Shown here piece after piece: positions 5,554 to 9,532 of a DNA stretch of 9,532 nt. How positions within the stretch are numbered: the first letter of the stretch is position 1; each line of letters begins with the position of its first letter. Position numbers and translations under genes: made by a program. The stretch is taken from assembly GCA_014534155.1 (NCBI GenBank), contig JACVSB010000048.1, positions 1 through 9,532 on the forward strand. The letters are read 5' to 3'. Origin of the DNA: Thermoleophilia bacterium. GTDB taxonomy: Bacteria; Actinomycetota; Thermoleophilia; Gaiellales; Gaiellaceae. The notes beneath the pieces are model-generated. The model was given only the letters and a program-made list of their open reading frames with translations. It ran no database searches and was not told where the DNA came from.

Positions 5554-5967
5554 ATGCACGAGCGCCACGATCGAGAACGTGCGGTTCGACTGACCGTGAC
5601 GGACGACGCGGCGTCCGTCGCCGCCGTGCGGGCAGCGGTGGAGCGGGCCGCTCGAGAGTGCGGTCTCTCCCGCGAGGCGACGTTCGGTCTCAAGGTCGCT
5701 GCCACGGAGGCGGTCGCGAATGCGCTCCGCCACCCGGACGCCGAGGATGAGGCGATCGCCGTCACGCTCGCCGCCCGGCCCGAAGGGATCGAGGTCGAGA
5801 TCGCGAACCGCGGCCAGTTTCGCATCGGCACGGGCCTCGACGTCGAGCGCGGACGAGGGCTGCCCCTCATCTTCGCGCTCGCGGACGAAGTCGAGCTCGC
5901 GACGTCCGATGAAGGCACGCGCGTCCGCATCCGGGCCTGGGCCGGCGACGGGCGCTCGCGTGCGTGA
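5554..5967 (+). CDS. RsbW-like anti-sigma regulatory factor (GHKL ATPase domain)
   Basis: A 137-residue single-domain HATPase_c_2 protein of the RsbW/SpoIIAB type, which acts as a serine kinase on anti-anti-sigma factors and binds a sigma factor. The N box is clear (TEAVANALRHP, Glu52 and Asn56). The G2 box is ERGRGLPLIFALADE (99-113). The G1 region, normally containing DxGxGF, reads ANRGQF (84-89) with Asn in place of the Asp that contacts the adenine, so ATP binding may be altered. An in-frame TAG at 5518 limits the start. ATG at 5554 is the only usable upstream start, although GAGGGG lies too close to it to be a good ribosome binding site. No cognate sigma or anti-anti-sigma gene is in the window. 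It is convergent with the NlpC/P60 gene, 9 bp apart. Confidence 0.88.
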   Translation: MHERHDRERAVRLTVTDDAASVAAVRAAVERAARECGLSREATFGLKVAATEAVANALRHPDAEDEAIAVTLAARPEGIEVEIANRGQFRIGTGLDVERGRGLPLIFALADEVELATSDEGTRVRIRAWAGDGRSRA

Positions 5968-5976
5968 ACCGCGCCG

Positions 5977-7140
5977 CTAGATCCTGCGCGCGCCGACGTA
6001 GGTGTCGGTGTACCAGCCCGTCATGCTGGAGATCTTGACCACGTCGCCCGTGTGCGGGGAGTGGATGAACGCGTTCCCGCCCACGTAGATGCCGACGTGG
6101 CCGAGGCCGTTGAAGAAGACGAGGTCGCCCGGCTGGAGCGCCGAGCGCGACACGGGCGCGCCGTATCCGTACTGGCCGGCGGCGCTGTGGGGCAGCGAGA
6201 CGCCGACCTGCGCAAAGACGTACATGGTGAAGCCCGAGCAGTCGAAGCCCGTGCTGGGCGAGGATCCTCCCCAGCGGTAGGGCGTCCCTAGGTAGCGCAT
6301 GGCCACGCCGACCACGCCGCCGTGGGTCGGCGGCGGCGCCGCTTGCGATGCGACCTCCGACCCTCCACCGACATCGGCGCCCGGCGCGTCCTCGCTCCCC
6401 TCCTCGCTCGCAGGCTGCGAGGACCGCACGCTGGCTCGAACCCTCTCCCTGGCCTGGGCGGCGAGCCGCTCCTGCCGCCGACGCTCCGCCGCCTCGATCC
6501 GCGCGATCTCGCTCTTGATTGACGACAGGAGCCGCCGGCGCTCGGCGAGCTGGCCCTCGATCTCTTGCCGCTTCCGGGCCAGCTCGGCGACGGCCGCTTC
6601 CTGCGCCGCGCGAGCCTTCGCGAGCTCTGCTTTCCGGCGCTTGATCTCGGCCCGGAACGCGCGCAGCTCGCGAACGATCCTCGCGTCCTGCTCCGAGAAG
6701 CGGCTCACGGCGTCGGCGCGCGAGAGGAGGTCGTCCAGGCTCTCGGCGCCGAGGATGATCTCCAGTGCGGTCGGGCTCGCCGAGGTGTAGAGCGCGAGGA
6801 GGCGCTGCTGGAGCGCCGCCTGCGCTTGCCGCGAATTCGAGCGCGCGAGCTCGAGGTGCCTGCGGTTCTCACGCTCCTTCTCCCGGATCTCGTCGAGGCG
6901 AACCCTCGCGGCGTTGTAGTCCTCGACCGTCCTCTCGACTGACGCGTCGAGGTCGTGGATCTGCGCCATGACCGCGTCAGCTTCGGCCCGCTTCGACGCC
7001 AGCGGCTCCGCGTGTGTCGCGGCAGGGAGAGCGAGCGCCGCCGCGAGGACGGCGATCGCGACCTCTCTTCTCGACGGGCGAATCAGCTGGCGACGCCCGT
7101 CGGCCCCCGGGGGCGGGCAGTGAAGCCTGCTCGCCGACAC
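5977..7140 (-). CDS. Secreted NlpC/P60 peptidoglycan endopeptidase with N-terminal coiled coil
   Basis: A 387-residue exported cell-wall hydrolase. Residues 25-45 (REVAIAVLAAALALPAATHA) form a signal peptide, preceded by a basic stretch. Residues 50-235 are a long charged coiled coil like those of the PcsB/CwlO/RipA group, interrupted near 115-155 by the motif ALYTSASPTALEIILGAESLDDLL and RFSEQDARIV. A Ser/Pro/Gly linker follows (236-275). The C-terminal NlpC/P60 (C40) domain has Cys301 in GFDCSGF, His348 in GHVGIY and His360 in FIHSP, the complete catalytic triad. It should cut stem-peptide bonds in peptidoglycan. The coiled coil of related enzymes is regulated by FtsEX; whether this holds here is inference. 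The GTG at 7140 was chosen because TAGGAT lies 9 nt upstream and no other start precedes the signal peptide. Divergent from the 3D-domain gene. Confidence 0.93.
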   Translation of the reverse strand: MSASRLHCPPPGADGRRQLIRPSRREVAIAVLAAALALPAATHAEPLASKRAEADAVMAQIHDLDASVERTVEDYNAARVRLDEIREKERENRRHLELARSNSRQAQAALQQRLLALYTSASPTALEIILGAESLDDLLSRADAVSRFSEQDARIVRELRAFRAEIKRRKAELAKARAAQEAAVAELARKRQEIEGQLAERRRLLSSIKSEIARIEAAERRRQERLAAQARERVRASVRSSQPASEEGSEDAPGADVGGGSEVASQAAPPPTHGGVVGVAMRYLGTPYRWGGSSPSTGFDCSGFTMYVFAQVGVSLPHSAAGQYGYGAPVSRSALQPGDLVFFNGLGHVGIYVGGNAFIHSPHTGDVVKISSMTGWYTDTYVGARRI

Positions 7141-7149
7141 AAGCGGGCG

Positions 7150-7179
7150 ATCCTAACAACGTCGGCCGACGAAGGGCAA
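7150..7179 (-). promoter_or_regulatory. Promoter of the NlpC/P60 gene (TTGCCC, 18 bp, TAGGAT)
   Basis: On the minus strand TTGCCC (7179-7174) and TAGGAT (7155-7150) are 18 bp apart; 4 of 6 bases match the -35 consensus. The -10 box ends 9 nt before the GTG start codon, so transcription would begin within a few bases of it. The AGGA in the -10 box could be taken for a Shine-Dalgarno, but would not then be transcribed. Confidence 0.5.
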
Positions 7180-7248
7180 GAAGGGTCGACCCCCCGTCTA
7201 CCCCTCGCGCGCCGCGCGCTCGCGCCGTACGGCATTGCGCCCCCGTGC

Positions 7249-7254
7249 TAGCCT
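7249..7254 (+). promoter_or_regulatory. Candidate -10 box (TAGCCT) of the 3D-domain gene
   Basis: TAGCCT ends 8 nt before a GTG at 7263 that is in frame with the 3D-domain gene, again the leaderless spacing. No -35 match is visible. It argues for the GTG at 7263 as the start rather than the ATG at 7281, which has no ribosome binding site. Confidence 0.35.
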
Positions 7255-7262
7255 GGCCGCCC

Positions 7263-8327
7263 GTGCGAGCGGCCGCCGTGATGCGAACCCGCACCCGCCG
7301 TCTTTCGCTCGCCGTCTTCGCCGCTTCCGCGCTCCTGCTCGCCGGCGGGACCGCAGACGCCGTCCGCGCTTCCGATCCCGCGCGCGACGCCAGGCGCCTC
7401 GAGAACCGAGGCGCCGTTCTCGCGGCGAAGTCGCGCGCGGCTCTCCTGGATCTCTACGCGCTCGAGTCCAGCCTCGCCCGCGCGCGCGCCCGGCTTTCCG
7501 AGCTTCAAAGCGAGGCGGCCGGCGTCCGCGAGCAGCGGGCGGAGGCGCGCAAGGAGGTCGCTCTCGCGCGTCGCTCGCTCGGGGAAGCCGAGCGGCGGTT
7601 GAGCGACCGCCTACACCAGCTCTACGTGCAGGACGACCCCGACCCTCTCGCCGTCCTGCTCGGGTCGACGTCGCTCGACGACGCGCTCTCGAACCTCGAC
7701 AACCTGGGGCGCTTCGCGGAGCAGGACACGCGCATCGTCGCCCAGGTGCGCGGGACGCGGAAGAAGCTCCAGGCGCTGGAGTACGAGCTCTCCCTACGCG
7801 AGCGGAGGCTCGAGCGTCTCGTCGCGAACGAGGCCTCGACGGCGTCGAAGCTTGCCGCGGCGGTGGGGGCGCGTCGTGCGTTCCTCGCACGCGTCGTCGC
7901 CGAGCGGCGGGCGAATCGGGTCGAGCTCGCGGCGCTCGAGGAACGGGCGAAGCGCGCCGAAGCACGCTCGCAGGAGATCGAGGCGGAAGCGTCGGGGAGC
8001 GGCGCGGGGGCGGCGGCTCCTCCGATCGCCCCCGCGGCACCGGGGGCCGATGTCCCCGCCGCGACCGCCGGGACGATGGTCGTCGAGGCGTCCGGCTACT
8101 CGCTTCGCGGCGCGACGGCCACGGGCGTGCCGGCCGGCTGGGGAGTCGTCGCGGTCGACCCGTCGGTCATCCCGCTCGGCACGCGCATGACGATCCCCGG
8201 CTACGGAGCGGGCGTCGCCGCGGATACGGGCGGCGCGATCAGCGGCGCCATGATCGACGTGTGGTTCCCGACGGAGTCCCAGGCGCGAGCGTGGGGCCGG
8301 CGGACCGTCACTATCACTTTGCGCTAA
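7263..8327 (+). CDS. Secreted 3D-domain protein (lytic transglycosylase-like) with N-terminal coiled coil
   Basis: A 354-residue exported protein. A basic start is followed by a hydrophobic signal segment (about 15-33, SLAVFAASALLLAGGTADA). Residues 40-245 are a charged coiled coil with LYVQDDPDPLAVLLGSTSLDDAL and RFAEQDTRIV in the middle, closely resembling the NlpC/P60 neighbour. An Ala/Pro-rich linker (245-270) leads to a C-terminal 3D domain. VVAVDPSVIPLGTRM, VAADTGGAI and IDVWF supply the three aspartates that name it (Asp299, Asp321, Asp332). 3D domains occur in MltA-type lytic transglycosylases and in the Rpf/YabE/Sps-like wall proteins of Gram-positives, so cleavage of glycan strands is likely. 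I chose the GTG at 7263 from the TAGCCT box; the ATG at 7281 or GTG at 7278 is the alternative. The frame stays open further upstream into the divergent gene, but that part is not credible. Confidence 0.9.
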   Translation: MRAAAVMRTRTRRLSLAVFAASALLLAGGTADAVRASDPARDARRLENRGAVLAAKSRAALLDLYALESSLARARARLSELQSEAAGVREQRAEARKEVALARRSLGEAERRLSDRLHQLYVQDDPDPLAVLLGSTSLDDALSNLDNLGRFAEQDTRIVAQVRGTRKKLQALEYELSLRERRLERLVANEASTASKLAAAVGARRAFLARVVAERRANRVELAALEERAKRAEARSQEIEAEASGSGAGAAAPPIAPAAPGADVPAATAGTMVVEASGYSLRGATATGVPAGWGVVAVDPSVIPLGTRMTIPGYGAGVAADTGGAISGAMIDVWFPTESQARAWGRRTVTITLR

Positions 8328-8334
8328 CACGCAC

Positions 8335-8340
8335 TAGAAT
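8335..8340 (+). promoter_or_regulatory. Candidate -10 box (TAGAAT) of the response regulator gene
   Basis: TAGAAT is the best -10 match in the 67-bp gap between the 3D-domain gene and the response regulator. A second one, TAGGGT, lies at 8364-8369. Neither has a convincing -35. The regulator could also be co-transcribed with the gene before it. Confidence 0.3.
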
Positions 8341-8394
8341 CGCGGGCGCGGTCAGAAGAACGGTAGGGTGGGGGTGCGGTCGACAGGCGACCAT

Positions 8395-9060
8395 GTGGGC
8401 TTGGCCGGCGAGATCGACGAGCCGCGGGTGCTCCTCGTCGACGACCACGACCTCTTCCGGACGGGTCTCGTCAGCCTCCTCGGGGAGCAGGGCCTGCACG
8501 TCGTCGCGGAGGCTGCGACGGGCGACGCCGCCCTGCAGCACGTGCGCGACCTCGCACCCGACGTCGTCGTCATGGACCTCAACCTGCCCGGGATATCGGG
8601 CGTCGAGGCGACGAGGGAGATCACCGCGCTGGCGCCGCGGACGCGGGTGCTCGTGCTCACGATCTCCGCCGACAGCGCGGACATCGTGGATGCCGTGATG
8701 GCGGGCGCCTGCGGCTACCTGCTCAAGGACTCCTCGATCCAGCAGCTCGTGGCCGGGATCCGCGCCGCCGCGGCGGGGGAGTCGCTGATCTCGCCGCAGA
8801 TCGCGGCGAAGGTGCTGCAGCTCCTACGCTCACAGGCGCCGCAGAGCCAGCGCCGGGAAACGGTTCGCGCCGACCTCTCGGACCGGGAGCTCGAGGTCCT
8901 GAAGCTGATCGCGATCGGCAAGGACAACGCCGAGATCGCCAAGGAGCTCTTCATCAGCCCGAAGACGGTCAAGAACCACATCTCGAACATCCTCATGAAG
9001 CTCCAGATCGAAAACCGGATCCAGGCCGCGGTCTATGCGGTCCGTTCCGGCATCGTGTAA
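8395..9060 (+). CDS. NarL/FixJ-family response regulator (REC plus LuxR helix-turn-helix)
   Basis: A two-domain transcription factor of about 221 residues. The receiver domain (about 10-125) has the acidic pair Asp16-Asp17 in LLVDDHDLF, phospho-acceptor Asp61 in VVMDLNLPG, Thr89 in LVLTIS and Lys111 in GYLLKDSS, all intact. A linker leads to a LuxR-type DNA-binding domain (about 160-218) with LSDRELEVLKLIAIGKDNAEIA and ISPKTVKNHISNI, the recognition helix. No sensor kinase gene is in the window, so it is an orphan here. The start is uncertain: GTG at 8395 has AGG about 9 nt upstream, while in-frame GTGs at 8368 and 8374 would add 7-9 residues with no domain content. It converges with the next gene across 15 bp. 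Confidence 0.93.
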   Translation: MGLAGEIDEPRVLLVDDHDLFRTGLVSLLGEQGLHVVAEAATGDAALQHVRDLAPDVVVMDLNLPGISGVEATREITALAPRTRVLVLTISADSADIVDAVMAGACGYLLKDSSIQQLVAGIRAAAAGESLISPQIAAKVLQLLRSQAPQSQRRETVRADLSDRELEVLKLIAIGKDNAEIAKELFISPKTVKNHISNILMKLQIENRIQAAVYAVRSGIV

Positions 9061-9075
9061 CGCGACGCGGGCCGC

Positions 9076-9414
9076 TCAGGCGCGCTCGAGCGCAGCCTGG
9101 CGCTGTACGTCGCCGAGGCCCTCGAGCCGCCGGTGCAGCATGCGCAGGACCCGGCGCAGGCGCGTCAGGTCACGCTCGTTCGCGGCGAGGCGCTCGGCCA
9201 GCTCCGCGAGCCCCGCGGACGAGTCGCCCCGCTTGATCCCCTCCACCGAGAGGGCGATCTCCCGCTCGATTCGGAGGCTCTCGCCCTCGAGCACGAGCGC
9301 GTAGGCGTAGCCGTCCGTCAGCGTTCGCTCCACCGTCTCGCGGCGGAGCTGGGTAGGGTCGTCGGCGTCCACGAGGGCGCCGATCTGCTCGACGAGGGCG
9401 GAAAGCTCGTTCAT
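9076..9414 (-). CDS. Hypothetical coiled-coil protein, 112 residues
   Basis: I do not recognise this family. The product is acidic to neutral, rich in Leu, Glu, Arg and Ala, and has no signal peptide or membrane segment. Residues 1-30 and 65-112 look alpha-helical with heptad-like Leu spacing (LAELAERLAANERDLTRLRRVLRML), suggesting a small coiled-coil or helical-bundle adaptor. The ATG at 9414 is supported by a CATAAT box 7 nt upstream. The frame remains open to 9516, but the extra 34 residues are Arg/Gly/Pro-rich and run through that promoter. It is possibly divergent from a gene at the window end. Its function is unknown; a chaperone or adaptor role would be a guess. Confidence 0.7.
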   Translation of the reverse strand: MNELSALVEQIGALVDADDPTQLRRETVERTLTDGYAYALVLEGESLRIEREIALSVEGIKRGDSSAGLAELAERLAANERDLTRLRRVLRMLHRRLEGLGDVQRQAALERA

Positions 9415-9421
9415 CGGCGTG

Positions 9422-9427
9422 ATTATG
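9422..9427 (-). promoter_or_regulatory. -10 box (CATAAT) of the coiled-coil gene
   Basis: CATAAT on the minus strand matches the TATAAT consensus at 5 of 6 positions, a striking AT-rich island here, and ends 7 nt before the ATG at 9414. Transcription would begin at or beside the start codon. The -35 region (TGGAGT, 17 bp upstream) matches 3 of 6. Confidence 0.5.
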
Positions 9428-9514
9428 CGAGCCGGCTGCCCTCGACTCCATGGGCCGACCGGCCTATCTTCCCCTCGCGGAAGTCCTAGTCTTCGTCCGA
9501 GCTCGGCCCTGACC

Positions 9515-9532
9515 ATGCTCGTCCTCCGCCGC
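9515..9532 (+). CDS. Possible 5' end of a rightward gene (MLVLRR...), cut by window end
   Basis: An ATG at 9515 opens MLVLRR and runs to the end of the window. A TAGTCT box at 9487-9492 could be its -10. Only six codons are visible and no ribosome binding site precedes them, so the gene itself is unproven. MLVL followed by a basic residue is how the RNA-binding regulator CsrA usually starts, but six residues cannot establish that. Confidence 0.2.

Noticed and set aside
7014..7262. N-terminal extension of the 3D-domain protein
   Set aside because: It would overlap the divergent NlpC/P60 start and put a long polar segment before the signal peptide.
7235..8698. A 487-codon open frame on the plus strand
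   Set aside because: It is almost entirely Arg, Ala, Gly and Pro and overlaps the 3D-domain and response regulator genes in another frame; it is an artefact of high GC.
1..9532. CRISPR arrays, insertion sequences, phage genes, attachment sites
   Set aside because: I saw no regularly spaced direct repeats, transposase or integrase motifs, or a duplicated tRNA 3' end near the tRNA-Pro gene.

Overview
The window is very GC-rich bacterial chromosome with dense coding and short gaps. Several features point to an actinobacterium, perhaps a deep-branching Thermoleophilia/Gaiellales-like lineage, though that placement is inference: high GC, frequent GTG starts, few Shine-Dalgarno sequences, TANNNT boxes 6-9 nt before start codons, a tRNA without an encoded CCA end, Ku, a stand-alone RsbW-like protein, and a 3D-domain cell-wall protein. 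I see no mobile element, CRISPR array or phage gene.

Left part (1-3308): the 3' end of an acyl-CoA dehydrogenase gene meets a leftward cluster that reads, in its own direction, nitrilase-superfamily amidohydrolase, HAD phosphatase, MFS transporter. The last three are closely spaced (27 and 19 bp) and probably form an operon. Two GC-rich hairpins and a tRNA-Pro(CGG) gene separate this cluster from the next.

Middle (3309-5540): the leftward tRNA-Pro and a rightward Nif3-family metal protein are divergent. After nif3 comes a compact leader with a possible leaderless 8-codon ORF, an intrinsic terminator, and a competing hairpin that reuses the same arm. It precedes a 57-codon gene for a small helix-turn-helix-like protein with a strong ribosome binding site. 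A convergent Ku gene (double-strand break end binding) follows. Its upstream region has a perfect 11-bp inverted repeat abutting the putative -10 box. On the opposite side, facing the RsbW-like gene, is a good match to a SigB/SigF-type promoter.

Right part (5541-9532): an RsbW-like ATPase; two divergent secreted cell-wall hydrolases (NlpC/P60 endopeptidase and 3D lytic-transglycosylase type) that share a related N-terminal coiled-coil module; an orphan NarL/FixJ response regulator; and a small coiled-coil protein of unknown function on the opposite strand. The last 18 bases may begin another rightward gene.

Most genes are recognisable housekeeping or stress genes. I did not find an obviously new multi-gene system. 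The items most worth checking are the leader of the 57-codon gene, the shared module of the two wall hydrolases, and the promoter/operator arrangement between Ku and the RsbW-like gene.
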